In this document: positions 35,599-49,149 of the stretch, one piece after another
Numbering within the stretch: position 1 is the first letter of the stretch
How the letters are laid out: every line of letters begins with the position of its first letter
From: Datnioides undecimradiatus
Taxonomy: Eukaryota > Chordata > Actinopteri > Lobotiformes > Datnioididae
DNA length: 64,000 bases
Assembly: GCA_008933995.1 (NCBI GenBank)
Contig: WARS01000030.1
Span: 6,679,304 to 6,743,303 of the forward strand
Direction: 5' to 3'
Program-made: the position numbers and the translations under genes
The notes under the pieces: generated by a model
The model's input: only the letters and a program-made list of their open reading frames with translations
The model's database searches: none
What the model was told of the DNA's origin: nothing

Positions 35599-38500
35599 AT
35601 TATCCACCAGCAGTGCAGGACGTCATCCAGGGTGGGGAGACTAAATTTTCACTCATATGCATTGGGGAAAGAATGAACCTCTGAACAATGCTTGCTCTTG
35701 TTTTAGTGGCGCTTCAAAAAAAAAAAAATAGACTCAACAGCCACAATTTAAAATTCATACGTTTTTGGCTGAAGGCTGGTGCTAATTTCCCACACAGACC
35801 CCACTCCAGCTAACAGCATGGCTTCAAAACAAGCACACTACTACCAGTAACAGAGCACTGTACAGTTGGCCTGGCTGACACAGTGAGTTTCAACTTGAGG
35901 AGGGTGTTGCATTAGCCAGCCGTGACTCTACGGTGTCACTTATGATAAAAAAAAAGTGTGAGAAATTCGCAAAGAAAATACCTTTGATACAGAGAAAATA
36001 ACTAAATGTGTTGAAAGAAAACAAAATAAGCACACAAAAATGTTGTTTTTCAAGATTGTTGAGAAGAGGAGAGAAACCAGATGGAGGGATGATGGGAAAT
36101 TTACAGGAGGCACTTTTGTTTCTTTTTGCCTTGAACGTGTGATAACTGTCTATAGACAAAGGCCCGATCTGTCATCCCCAGACTGCCTGCAAACTCTCCG
36201 TCGACAAAAGCCTGAGCTGTCATTCACTGACAGGACGGGCTTGGCTAAACCAGGCTGCTCGCTTCACACCTACAGGCGGCTGAGAAACCATGGACCAGGG
36301 GGGTGTAGTCACTGGAGCCGGGAGGGGGATGGATGTGGGAGGGGAGGCGGGTAAATGGCTGGGGTTGGTTGTTTTTTTGTTTTTCATGGCTTTTAAGAAG
36401 ATTGATTGAATTTAAAGCTTGCTTAAGTGCCATAGTAATAGCTTTGAATGACCACAAGCCTGTGTCACTAGAACAAGGAGGCACGTCGAGGTTGAAAGAA
36501 GGAAGGAGGGAACGAGCAGCCGTCGACGCAGACGAAGCTACAGCTTTAAAAGACAAACACATATTTTTTATGAAACAATCTTTATTTCCAGCTGCATTGG
36601 CTCGTCGTGCTCTCTCAGTGGGCCTCCTTTTGAATTGACGAGGTACAAAGTACAGTAAATACTGTATTACAGGACAAAAACGCACGGTACATATTTGGTA
36701 TATTGTGAATATAGAACAGCCTCTTAATCACAATACACTAGATGGAGAGGTACTTTGATAAATGCAGTTCCACATGATTCAGGTTTCCTTCTAAATGGAA
36801 ATTGTGGACAGACTCCTGCATCAGTTGCTCTTTGTTTCAGACTTCCTTCTTTTTTCATCCTCTTTGATACTGTAGCACCTGTAGCCATTGACTTAAGGCA
36901 TAACTGTTAGTGCTCCTCTCACGTGTCTTGTTTCTATATGCTTAAGACACTTGTAGGGCATCAATCTATGTGATTATTGTATCTTCGGTACTGTATTTGC
37001 CTCGTCTCTAGTTAGATTTGACTGTTTTCGCGGTACAATGTCCTTGCAGATGTTTATTGTTGTTTGTTTTTCTTGATGCGGATTCACTCACGGTACTTCC
37101 TGCATCCTGCTCTTGTGCTTGACTGTTCATTTCATCACAAGCTTGACTCACAGAGCTGTAGAACATTGATGTACAAAAAAAGAAAGCAGTAATATAACTC
37201 ATGTACAGTATATTTCAGACACACATGCAGTCAGTGTATGTGACTTAATACAGTTTCATCGCTGTGTTTCTTTGCGTTTTCAGAATATTTGCTATGCTCT
37301 TAGATTCTGTGTCAGGATGCACAGTATCCAGCTAATGTGAGCCAAATGAAGGATGTCGTTTCATGTAGCAAGAAAGAAAAGAGAAAAAAAAGGACCAGTT
37401 CTTTTGCCATAAAGCATGGGCCCCGTGGTCTGAGAGATTACCTAGTACAGTATGCATGGAGTCCTTCATTTGGGTTGTTGTTTTTTGTCTTTCACTTGGC
37501 ACCAGTGGTTGATAATTGTACTTGTTGCAGTGCATATACAGTATGATGTGTGGTAGTACAGTACTATGCACAAACACCGTCATATGAGGATAATAACGTC
37601 TTAGATTTAGAGACCAGGTTCTCCGATCACTTCCTCCCTCTGTTCTGTGCTGTTGCTGTGAATTTCTCTGTTTTCCTCATGTTCGTGGGGCTTGAGGTGA
37701 AGATTGTACCATCGTTGTTCTCTGTCACTGTAAAAGCGCAGTTAATTTGTGTCAAGGCAGGGTCATTGAGTTATTCCTGCGTGGTCAACAAAACAGAGGA
37801 GAAGCGTCACATGATGCCTCTTTTTAAATTTGACTTACATAGTTGATGTTTTGAAGAATGAATATGAATAATCTCACAGTTTTTCACGTAGTAGAATCAG
37901 ATTGCCAAAAAGAAAAAAATGTACTTTTGTAGAAACGTATAGAGGAGTCAAAAGTTTATTGGCAATAGGAAGTTTTAGAGAAGAAAGTGTATTGTTTGTA
38001 AAGGATCCACGTTTTGGATATTTTTATTGAAGACAGACAGAAATTGGAAGTTTTGTTCCAAAATTAGATACTCACCTGCTCTTCTGGTCGTGAAAGTCAA
38101 TTAATATCAAGACGATATTTCATCTCGAGACCTAAGCTCCCAACAAACACAACGCTTTTTCAGCATTGTATCATTTCTTTTTTGAAATGTTGATTCACAA
38201 AATTCAGGTTGCAGTGTTTTTCCAAGCAGACGGATCTCGTTTCCAGGTGCAACCGAACCGCATCCAAACCCATCCAAATCCAAGTTTGAATCAAGACATC
38301 AGTTTGATTTCAGTCAGGACGAATCAGCTGTACTGTACTTTGCACAGTTCTTGGCACGTAGAAACTCCCAAGAATTAAACAAGAGGTGATGGCGGTGCTT
38401 CTGCTTAGAGGGCTATAAAAACACGTGAGTGAGAAAGATTAGAAGTGCCTTCAGTCATTGTGATGAACTCGTCTTCTCCTCGTTGTCATTGGAGCGCTGC

Positions 38501-41500
38501 TCTACAAGATGGTGCCACCGCCACCATATGCTGTGCCCCACGGCTCGTACGTTTGCCATTTATCAGAGACTAAAAGGGTATCTGGCAAATGAGCATAGTT
38601 GTTGTGTATGTTTGTGTGTATATGTGTGTGTGTGTGTGTGCGCGTATGTGTGTGTTAGAGCAAATCTGAGCATGTTATAGATAATAGAGTGACAGATTTT
38701 GTTGTTACATCTATAGTTGTTACATATTCCTTCTTTCTATGGTGGGGGCTGTACAGTAGCTTGGTGCTCTCTCACTGTGCACCAAAGCTCGATTCCTTTG
38801 GTGTGTTTTTTTTTTAATTTGTCTGGTATATTTTTGAATAAACTCAGATAAGATAGAAATGTGAACCGTACACATCCGTGGCCCAGCCCAGTTGTTTGAA
38901 GCTCATTTGATAAGCTCTCAAGTTAGTGCATGCAGCGTTTCTCAGTGTTCTGTATTAAGAGTCAGTTCCTTTGTGAACGGGCGATCCGGTTGAGTCATCC
39001 GCCACTGCTGACACATCCTTTATCCAGTTTGTTGGACCAACACTTTTGTGACTGCACTTTTTTTTCTGTTCCACACACTCTAAGCAGTGTGTCTAACGCC
39101 CAACAACCATAAACTCCCAGACAGTGGTAAAGCTCAGTTGTCAGTAGTGTTTTTAGTTGATACTTTTAAGGTCTTTCCACACGGTGTATCAGGAGTGATG
39201 GACATTTGTTTCTTTACGATATCAGAGTATACAGTGTACAGTATGCGCTTTCCTTGTCATGTAATTCTGATTCTTTTGACTGATTTGCAATGTTTTCATA
39301 ATAGCGTTAGTTTGACTATATGGACTTTATAAACTCTTTTCAAAACAACTTTAAGGAGCGCTGCTGGCTCATTATGCAATTTGTGTTCGCACAGCAAAAT
39401 TGTCCAATTTAACAAGACAAATAATGTATATTTTCCTAAATGGTCAGTTCACCCAAAGGACAGAAAGACGTGGTTTCACTTCCTACTAGTAACATCTGAT
39501 CACGCAAACAGTTGAGATTTTGCGACATAAGTGTTTTTCGTCCGAACTACTTTCTACTGAAGAAATATAGACCCTCCCACAGTGTGGATTATTCAGAGTA
39601 ACCAAAACTCTCCAATTTTTCTGGAACATATTCCCTTTTGTTTCCAATGTCATTTCAAAATGTTTTTATTTGTACTCGTGTTGTGACAGAAGCTACAGGT
39701 ATGAATATCTCAAAAGCTCATAAAAGCGAAATTAAATGCACGGCGAGGTACTGCTAGGTAGGTAGGTGCAAACTTGGCGTCACTGTTAGCAATTTGATCC
39801 AACCAACTAATTCCAAACGTGTTCAAACAGTTCATGAAGCAGGTAGTTCAGTTTGCTCTGTTTTTAGCTGCTTAAGGAAAACTAGAAATGTTAAACCAAA
39901 CAGTTTCTTGCATGTCTTGTTAAGGTGAACAGTTTTGCAGTGTAGGTGAACACCTTCATCTGCCATATATGCCATGTTAATCACAGATGTTTAATAGCTA
40001 GAAGCAATGCAACTTTAGTAGCAATGAAACCTGGTCACGCAGTGAGATGGGCTTGAAACGGGCAGAAGATGAAGACTTTATTGCGCTTTGACTTCGAGTT
40101 GAGACTTCTCCCCCACTTTTGGTAGATGTTCCTCTGAAACTCAAAGCTTTCATCCTGCTCACCTATTAGATATGCATTTGTGTCAGAGCTTCTTGGATAA
40201 CATTTTTCTATATGACGAATGATCATTCGAGGAATTAAATATTTTTTCATCGGCTTTGGTACACTGTAAATGATATTTCTTGAACTGGCCTCACACACAA
40301 GCACACCTTTCACTGACTACAAAGAAAGACATATATTTGGTGTCTATTAAGGTTTGAAGAATAAGAGACATACTAGAGAATAAATATTTTGAAATATATA
40401 CTCAGATATCTATATTTTTGGATGATGTAATTCTGATTTGGATTGTGCTTGAAACAAATCAGAATGAGGCTTTGATGTGAACATGATCTTTAGACTTGCT
40501 CCACAGCTGCTATGTATCCGAGCAGTTATTGAAACGCAAGCATTTGTACTAATCAGCTGCAGTGAGCTTCATCGTGATCAGCAACAAACTTTGTGGTTAC
40601 AGTTGATCGACATACATGTAATCTATTACGCATGATTATCAGGTGCATTCAGAGGATGAAGCAAGCTTATGTACATGTGTTAATATTTACAGAGCTGAGT
40701 CTATATGTTAAATGCAGTCTTGGCTGCTTTGCATTTATTAAATATTAGAGAGGAGTTGTTTCTTTTTTTTTTTTTTTCTTGAACTTGAGAATCTGTTTTT
40801 GTATTTGGAAGATTCTGGTTTTTTTGTGAGTAGACTGAGTGTTATGCACCACATAAGATACACTTTGGACGGCGCCACAGAGATCCACCACAGATTGGAC
40901 GCTGATGCTGTAGCAAAGTGAACCATCTTACCACTGTATCATCCCCTGGTGGGCTTCTGTGGTCACTGAAGGGTTTTTTTTCTTTTGTTTCTTTGGCCTG
41001 GACTTACACACACGGGCACGAAGAAAGAAAAAAGTTCAAACCTGTTAAGCTGACAGAGAGATAGGTACACAATTCAACGGTTCATGATCACTCCTTTACG
41101 CTGATCTTTGTACATGGAACAATGATGGCATTAGAAAGTGTTCTTTTATGGTGCCTGAGTATATTTTTTTTATTTGATAGATTTGTCTGTCCAAGTGTTG
41201 GTTATTTTTGTTTGTTTGTTTATATCTGTTAATGATAACCTTACAGAGCCTATAAAGAAAAAATAAGCTAGCTTGAAATTTTTTCCTCCATACAGAAAAA
41301 AAGAAATACAAAATGTTTACAATATGTAATTAACCAAATAGTAAATATGCGTTGGAGAATCAATCTGTCTGTCCCTCAAAGTGGCTGTGATAGATTGATT
41401 TATATTTCATTATTTTCCTGTCATTTTAAACTTGAAAATGTTATGACTGCTTGTTCTGTGTTCTCTGTCTCAGTTCGTTCCTCTTTTCTTTTTTTGTACT

Positions 41501-42760
41501 TACAAAAACAGTGCTCCCTCAATTTCAAAGTAAGAACTCAACAAGATAGTTCAACAAGAGTCCTTTTTCCATCTCACACAGGTATTCATCTGTCACTCTT
41601 TACTTGCTGACTACTTCAACTTACACTGAGCCTTGTATATGCAGGACTGAACCCTAACTTGATCTTTTGCTGTTGATATTATGTACAGTATGATAGATTT
41701 CAGTATCTTTCTCTGGTATGGACTCAGCACAAAGAATCTGTAGGGGTTGATACCCACATGTTGAGAATACCTGTAAAAACACACCACTCGGTGAACATGC
41801 TTGAGTACAGTTTTAGTACATAAACAAAAGTCTGAAAATTCAGGAATAAATATCAGGAGGCATCCTTTTCTTGATCATTGCACTACAGAGCAGATGATAC
41901 TCAAAGGAAAAGCTGAATCAGTTGATCTACTTATTGGTTGACTAATTTTTAAGACCAAAATGTCTCCGCTATAATCTCAGTTTGTGTGTAATTTTCATTT
42001 CAAATATGATGACGTTAACAACTGCACTTTCATTTCCCCTTTTTTCTATCTGCAGTCAGTCTACTCAGATCATCCCTTCACAGTCTGGGCTTTAACCTGA
42101 TTGTCCAGGTTGCCATTTATTTGAACATTCTGATGGGAATGCTGTAGTATCTCTTCACTGGTGTATAGTAGTTCATATTCGAGACCCAACTCTTGCACGT
42201 TGGTGACAAGAGTGGCAGTGATCCGTCCGGCATCAACCTGGGCAACATTCAAGAGCAGCGACAGTTTAAAACACATATACACATTTTTACACCAACAAGG
42301 CAACTTGTGTGTTTTTTGCCATGTTGCCCAGCGAGCCGCCTCAGTGTATCACTGCCTCAGCAGAAGTAACAGATGTTCTTTATGCATAGCAAGCAATGAT
42401 GTGGTTTTCTCTTTCTTTCAAAAACAATGAGTGGAAAGGAATGGGGCAGTCAGATAAAGCTACTCTACACCAAAGTGCAATTGAACTCAGAGGGAGCACT
42501 GTTGTTTCAGCCAGTAGAGGCCTATTGGCTGAGGTGTGCCCAATCCCTATGCACGAAAGGACGGTTACTCTTCTTCTCTTGTGTTATCCTTCTTCCGTTG
42601 GTCTGTCTTAATTCAGATGCATCATTTCTTTCTCACGATATTTCGTGTACAGCTTGCTTCAGAGTTGTGTTTGTCTTCAGACAGGTACTCTTTCATCTGT
42701 ACGGTTCTTTCTTTAGGCTGATGCAATGATTTTAAAAAGACAATAAAAGATATACGAAAT
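35599..42760 (+). other. pik3r2: Probable pik3r2 3' UTR and following gene-free sequence
   Basis: No coding frame is convincing here. AATAAA hexamers occur at 38837-38842, 40379-40384, 41845-41850 and 42742-42747, so the UTR could be about 3.2 kb to 7.1 kb long. The first part is dotted with TACTGTA/TACAGTA motifs, including miR-144-type ATACTGTA at 36659-36666 and 36867-36874 and miR-101-type GTACTGTA at 36988-36995 and 38330-38337. A TG-rich repeat lies at about 38602-38656. A 146-codon minus-strand frame at 36245-36685 has no recognised similarity. Confidence 0.45.
42742..42747 (+). terminator. pik3r2: Candidate distal polyadenylation signal for pik3r2
   Basis: AATAAA, followed within about 40 bases by a T/GT-rich stretch (GTTTGCTGCCGCCTGTTTTTTTG), as expected downstream of a cleavage site. 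It is one of four hexamers between 38.8 and 42.75 kb, and which one is used is unknown. Confidence 0.35.
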
Positions 42761-42999
42761 GAGGTTTGCTGCCGCCTGTTTTTTTGAGAGGGTTTTTTTC
42801 CTTTTCTTCATAACAATGGGTCAATCAATTACCTTGTCACACTTTAAAAGTCTCGTATATTCTTGTCCTAGTTATGCGTTGGCTGACTTTGCTCAGCTTA
42901 AACATAATGGCATCCCTTATTTGTAGCTCTTGTTTAAAGATCTGATATCTTGGGTCAAAAATTAGAGCGTACAAAACTTTAAAACTTTGTACCAAACAA

Positions 43000-43000
<1 letters not shown>

Positions 43001-43038
<38 letters not shown>
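43001..43038 (+). repeat. (TG)n(TA)n microsatellite
   Basis: About 15 TG units followed by a short TA run, in the intergenic stretch between pik3r2 and ifi30. The rest of 42760-44400 shows no gene. Confidence 0.9.
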
Positions 43039-44345
43039 CGAATACATTAGATGTCTGTTACAGTGCATTTCTCAAAATTGACTATCTGGTTTTTGATGAG
43101 GTATAAAAAACGTTTTTTATTCCATTTCCTTTGTGCAGTTTAAAGGTTAAGCAAAGGCACTGGGTGGTGTTTGTGACCACTACTAAGGTCATGGAGTTAA
43201 AATTAAGAATTGTAGGATCTGAAATATTTTTAAAAAATCTTCCTTGCAAATGTTTTGTGAGGGAAAAATGCACTCAACACATTTGCAAGGTTTTGAGGAT
43301 ATACACAATACATTTCAGACATAAAACAGTAACACAAACAGGAAATAAAAAACATTTATCGCTTCCCTTTGACTGAACTTTTGTAGCAATTCTTTCTTGG
43401 TAGAAAACATATCTGATGAAAACCTATCATCGTAGTCTGTGCGATAACCAGGATTTTTTTCCCTAGAAATATATTGCTGCTGAAAAACACCCTTAATGAT
43501 GTGAAAAGCGCATATGACGCACACTTCACCTCCAGAGACATTAACCTTTGTGAGCATTTCTCAAAACTTCGGAAATTAGAACCAAAGAGGCCAGGTGCCA
43601 CAAGATGGAAGTGAAAAAATGTCTGTCATTGAGTGAACTAACACCTTCTTAGACAGTACAGCCCACAATTTTACACTTTCTGTGGCTGTACAAATATAAA
43701 TGTGTTTTTTGTCTCTGTCCTGGTTTTAGAGGAAAGCTGAGAGAGATCATGTGAGAATCACCAGGTAAAGCCTTTCGTAATGTTCAAGGGTTTGTGATGT
43801 TTTGCTGCCTGGTGTGTGTGTGTGTCTTTCTTATGACTCTTCTTGAGTAAGACCTATGGACTGAGTAACTGAGCTGAGACATGCAACTGCTTTAAACTTG
43901 GCCAGGTGGTGTGTTGCTGAAGTCCAGCCCATAAATCTAGTAAAACAAACTGGGTGACCTGATCACAGGACTTCTTAAGGACTCCTCCTTGAAATATTTT
44001 CAATTTCCTCATTTTTCTTTATCAGTGCACTAACAGTTCCTATGTTTAGTGGGTACATGAATGCAAATAGTTGTGGTTTAAATTCATTCAACCTCCTCTG
44101 TATTTTGACAATACACTTTATACCTTTTGTTACGTCTTATTAGCGTCGTTTAAGATTAATTCGTTTATGACAAAATGACACGTGTGATGTTTTTACCAGT
44201 TCTTAAAGTTTAGGGTGGGTATGTGTTGTTTGTGGGGTACATTATTTACTTCTGAGAGACATAAAATATCCAAATTCACTTCAGGATCTAAAAATATGCA
44301 TTGAAAACCTTATGTTCGCACTTATCTCATGTGATTTGGACTAAT

Positions 44346-44520
44346 TTCTGTGGAAACATCTTTTCTCAGATCAGCAAAGGGTGCCTCTCGGCAAAGGATA
44401 TCGTCTAGTTACAAGTGACGTCACCGTGAGCGTATGATCGAGAGCCAATCAAAAAATGGGAAAGCCCCACGAGGAAGCGCTGAGCCGTATTTAAAGTTGG
44501 ACGGTACAGTAGTTGATAAG
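44346..44520 (+). promoter_or_regulatory. ifi30: ifi30 core promoter: X1-X2-like box, CRE, CCAAT and TATA
   Basis: The order is TTCTGTGGAA (TTC-N4-GAA, STAT-like) at 44346-44355, CTAGTTACAAGTGACGTCA at 44405-44423 with a perfect CRE (TGACGTCA) at 44416-44423, CCAAT at 44445-44449, and TATTTAAA at 44488-44495. Transcription should start near 44520, leaving a leader of about 70 bases without an upstream ATG before the start at 44591. The stretch next to the CRE resembles the RFX-bound X1 box of MHC class II promoters, and a CCAAT box follows about 21 bases later, as the Y box would, though in the opposite orientation. This would suit an antigen-processing gene, but it is inference. Confidence 0.6.
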
Positions 44521-44590
44521 TCACCGCAGTGTTGCTGCTGAACTTACACTAACGCAAAACTACAACCTTACCTTACGAACCCGACTGAAG

Positions 44591-47500
44591 ATGAAGGGCT
44601 ACGTGCTGGTGCTTTTGACTGTTTTGTTAAACACTCAGTCCGGCGCGAGCGCTCTCTCCTCTTTATGCTCCTATCCTCCGTCAAAGTGGTGCTCATCTCT
44701 GGACTCAGCTACACAGTGCGGGGTAAGCATATTAGACAACATCTTACTGCATGAGCATGTAAAAGCTGTCTCTAAATGCTTGGCGTGTGTTTAAAAGACA
44801 CCTCAGATAAAGCTACTTCTTGTCAACAGTTCAACACTTTTTTCACTCACTATGGTAGACGTGACTAATGAAAACAACAGCAGCAGCGTTGCTCTTCACG
44901 CTAAGCCACTGGTTAGCAGTAATTAACTAGCTAGTCAGCTAACTAACTTTCACTGGTGACTTTTATGCTTTTGTACGTAGCTTCTCCTTGAGGCTGGGTG
45001 AGTAACGTTTAAAGTTTGACTTCGAGGTGTCCACGACGTTACACTAAGCGTCATAATTGTGTAGCTGTGCGTTAACTATCGCTATTATTCAGTTGTATTT
45101 TGTGCCACAGTTTGCATTTCTGTCATCTGGACTCAGCCGTTCGTCCCCACTCACGTCACAGTCTCAGTAACACCTGCAGGGGAAATCCTTTCAGAGGCCG
45201 CCTTGCACTCAAGAATGAAGAGAGAAGAGTTTGGTGTTTAAATGTCATTGTGATCTCATTAATATGTGCTCAAGACTCCAAGGGGAAAAAAAAAAACTTG
45301 ACACAAAAGTCTAATAGGATAAAATATGACGTGCTAAAATTTTATTTCCAATTTGTCAAAGGTCACATTTACTGCAACACCGTACTGTTCTGCAGAAACA
45401 CTTTTGTGGCCATTATTCGACAGAATTATGACACTTATCTTGGGTGCCCATCTTGAAGCTGTTCTGATTATAGAGATCTGTTGTCCCACAATGCTGAAGA
45501 TTCGTCCGACGCATCCACATTTTAGAATTTGTAGCTTCTTCTGTCCATATTTGAAGCATTTTCTACTGCGTACTTTCCACGGCTCAGTGATTACCTACAC
45601 TGACTCTGGACCGACGCGGATGTAATTTGCAGCTGGTGAGCAGAGGCATACAGCTGAAACCACCTGGTTGGCTATGGAACAGTTGAGCAAAGGAGGAAGT
45701 AAAAAAGTTTTTTTTCTCCTCGCTTTGCCAGTTAAATTCTTGCTACATTAGCCCTTCACTCTCTTTCTCATGAAACCACACTTCAGTTACCCCAAGGTAT
45801 GTAAAACTAAAAGCACATCTTCCGTATTGTGGTAGTGCGTACAGGATAGTCAGAGTGAAATGTAGGAGTATAGAGCATGCTCTGTTGCTTTGTAGGTTTT
45901 GAAAAGCTGATTTTGTTTGTGGTCATTTAAACTGATATGAAGTGGCCGTGCCACCAAATTCTCAACTGAACATTTGAAAATATGAAATAGGTTACCAGTG
46001 ACCCTGTTCTGTGACCTGACTTTGCAGACACTCTCACTCAAAAAAGAGAAACGGAGAGGGTGAAGACATGAAAGTTAATCTCCCCACTCTTCCTCACTTT
46101 GGCAGGTTTTGAAGCAGTGCCTTGAATCCAACTTCACTAGGTCTCGTGAGACAGCAGATCCCGTCGAAGTGGGGTTTTACTATGAGAGTCTGTGTCCCGG
46201 CTGCAGAAGGTTTCTCAGTTTGATGCTCTTCCCCACCTGGGTCATGCTGATGGACATCATGTCTGTTACTTTAGTGCCCTACGGCAACGCACAGGTATGC
46301 AGTGAATCAAGCACCTTGGGTTTACACTGGGATTGTACTTCCTCCTCCTCCTGCTTAATGAGGGAGTGGGTGATGATGTTGCCTTAAAAGGAGAATGAAT
46401 TTCAATATAAGACGAAAGCCTTTTTAAAACCACATGTGGTCACAACATACTCAAATAAACATGATTGTTCGAGGGTAGATGTAAGCGTGGAATCATTTTC
46501 TGATTTTTGCTCTTTAACTGAAGAGTCTTGCATTTTCCTACCCCCTTACCCACCCCAGGAAAAACCTGATGGACAGAAGTTTATTTATGACTGCCAGCAT
46601 GGAGAACAGGAATGTCTGGGCAACATGATTGAGGTAAAGTTAATAACCAAACGTGCAAAGAGAGAAACCTTCTGTGTAACTACAATTTGGAACCATTTTA
46701 TGCACCCTAGTTTAGTCAAATGAATACTATTGATCTTCTAGAGAATGAAATATGGATTCTTGTGAATCTGTATTTGTTCAAAGGATTCCTCTGTCTTCAA
46801 CATGCCTCAGTTTTATCTGTTCCAACTTATAAATGAAGTCAGTATTGTATTTTTGTTGCATGTCACTGTTGACTTTGATTAATTGATGATCCTGCTGTTC
46901 TCAGACTTGTATACTGAACATGACTGACGTTGCTTTCCCGATCATCTTCTGCATGGAGTCCTCCACAGATGTCATCAGCGCAGCTAAAAGCGTAAGGAAG
47001 GAGTGTGTGTTTGTGTCTTAACCCCTTTTGGTGTCTGCCTGGTTCTCTACTTCTCTCCATAAATGTGCCTTCCCCTAAACATTATGTAATTCCTTAAATA
47101 GATATAAGTCATCAAATTAAATGCTGGGGCTTAAATAATACAGAATAAAGTCTGGTTTGCAAATACGGGCCAGGATAAGAAAAAAATGAGCAGCATTTGG
47201 ATTCTGTCATATTAGGCGCATGAAACTGAGCATAATATAAACAAATATCCCACTTTCATAAATTCAACAATCGAGTCTTGCTTTTATTTAATAATAGGGC
47301 CTTTAATTTGAAACATAGGGTTTGTGACAGCATTAGGCTGCAACTTTAACAGAGAAAATGGGAGTGGCTCTTACATACAATATTTAGGAGCACAATACAA
47401 ATAAAATAGGAAATAAAGGCCTGTCTCTAATACAGGCTTGTTTCTAATAAGCACGCAGTACCTTGTAACTGTTTAGGTAAATCAGTATTTAAGGAAATCT

Positions 47501-48771
47501 GGTATTTGGTGCACAGTATGTTTATTTCCCTTGATTATTGTTTGTAGTGCGTGCCACTCTATGATCCTAAATTGAGCTGGGACACCATCATGAGCTGTGT
47601 GAAAGGGGACCTGGGAAACCAGCTGATGCATCAGAATGCCTTGAAGACTAAAGCCCTGGATCCTCCACACCAATACGTGCCCTGGGTGACCATTAATGGG
47701 GTAAGGCCCTTCATGAAAATATTTCCACATTTGTTACAAACCTTTCACCGTGGGAAAATCACAAGCAGCAGACTTGGCACCACAGGGTGCCCCTGATAAG
47801 TGACTTCAGATGTCTTGACTGTTGTGTCACCATCCAGAAAAGTCTTCATATCCAGTGACTCAGAAATAGTTGTTCATATCAAAGTCTGTGTCTGCTGTAA
47901 ACACTGTTAAGCACTGACAGGAATTATACTTCAGAAGAACAGATGGATCATCAGATCATTATAGTTTGTCCTCGCTGTTACAATCAGGCTCTTTGGGCTC
48001 CGACTACAGAACAATAAAAAATGTGTGAAGTCTCTGCTCTGTCTGGAACATTATAGTTTTTTGAACTCATCTCCCGAACACAAGTCTAACCACTGGACCT
48101 TGCAAGTCACCAGCACTTTGACTTGTTGTAAACTTTGTCTTACAGCCAATGAATGTCATTTAAAAAAGTCTTTATATGTTGTAAAGTTAGTTATTGTCTT
48201 ATTTCTGTTAAAGACACATACTGCAAAAGTCCCATTTATGTGCTGTAGGTGACATAACCATTCTGGCTTAGTTGTTTTAAAGCCCTAACCCCTTTTTTTT
48301 TAATTTAATGTTCTGGGGGTTTTTTTCACCCCTGCTGATCTGCTGTAGAGAAAGCCAGCCTCACACCTTAATTTTATTCATCTGCAGGTGCACACAGAAG
48401 ATCTGCAGGACAAGGCCATGTCTTCTCTTTTCACTCTGGTCTGCAGCATGTACAAGGTACCATTAAAGTGGATCAAACTGAGTTATTTGTTATTAAGTTA
48501 GATTTTATTATTTTATTTAAAAACAGTTTTTCAGTACTTCTTCCAACTGAGGTAATACACCCAGGGCTCTTCTCACAGCAGTTGGAAATGATTATTCATT
48601 AATTACTGCAAAACCAAACCAAAATGCTGTTACACACTTACAGCAAGTTGCAGCAGGACTACTTACTGAGATGTGATATCAATCTCATATCATCCCTTGG
48701 CTTATGTCACTACATTGACTTCTGATTAAGTTAAGGATACAATTTAAGACCCTCCTTCTAACAACAACAAC

Positions 48772-48814
<43 letters not shown>

Positions 48815-48994
48815 ATATCTAATAATATTGTAATGTCTGTGTGTGTTATAAAAGCAAGAGTACCATTTGCTTTGATGTTTGTTTAGACTTGACCTTTGAC
48901 CTCTTAACAAGCTCCTCATGTTCTCCAGGGCACCAAGCCTCCAGCCTGCGGAGGGGGCCAGAGACACTACAAAAGCTACTGCCACAATGAGTGA
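44591..48994 (+). CDS. ifi30: Gamma-interferon-inducible lysosomal thiol reductase (GILT), complete
   Basis: Seven exons, every junction in phase 0, give 256 residues (human 250): 44591-44722, 46106-46294, 46559-46633, 46905-46991, 47548-47700, 48388-48456, 48929-48994. A hydrophobic signal peptide (about residues 1-21) precedes [19 protein letters not shown]. The catalytic CXXC is Cys74-Pro-Gly-Cys77. The family signature CQHGX2ECX2NX4C is complete from Cys119 to Cys134. NFT (53-55) and NMT in the fourth exon are possible N-glycosylation sites. GILT reduces disulphides of endocytosed proteins in lysosomes at low pH, which helps MHC class II presentation. Start choice: this is the first ATG of the frame, it opens the signal peptide, and it lies about 100 bases after a TATA box. 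Cys-rich C-terminal residues ([15 protein letters not shown]) also fit the family. Confidence 0.95.
44723..46105 (+). other. ifi30 intron 1, no features recognised
   Basis: A 1.4 kb intron after the signal-peptide exon. A 118-codon frame at 45100-45456 has no recognised similarity and no start or splice support. Other ifi30 introns longer than 300 bases (46992-47547, 47701-48387, 48457-48928) hold nothing but AT-rich sequence and the AAT repeat listed separately. Confidence 0.65.
48761..48808 (+). repeat. (AAC)n(AAT)n microsatellite in last ifi30 intron
   Basis: A short AAC run grades into about 13 AAT units ending near 48808, about 120 bases before the last exon. Confidence 0.9.
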
Positions 48995-49143
48995 AGGAGT
49001 ACACACCTGTTTGCTTGCTCTGTCCCAGGTGTGGCCACTAAATAAGGAACACTGAAGAATGTCAACAGATACTTTTTACATGTGATTTTACTGTCTGTTT
49101 TTATGAAGGGAAGAATAATCGCCTCTTATAATTCCTGGAATAT

Positions 49144-49149
49144 AATAAA
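49144..49149 (+). terminator. ifi30: Polyadenylation signal AATAAA for ifi30
   Basis: Canonical hexamer 150 bases after the ifi30 stop, followed within about 30 bases by T/GT-rich sequence. It gives a short 3' UTR typical of this gene. Confidence 0.7.

Noticed and set aside
36245..36685. 146-codon minus-strand frame
   Set aside because: It lies in the probable pik3r2 3' UTR, with no similarity and no neighbouring splice or promoter signals.
44513..44590. N-terminal extension of the ifi30 frame
   Set aside because: It would start at a non-ATG codon at the predicted transcription start and would bury the signal peptide; the ATG at 44591 fits the family.
45100..45456. 118-codon frame in ifi30 intron 1
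   Set aside because: No ATG context, domain or splice signals; composition matches the intron.
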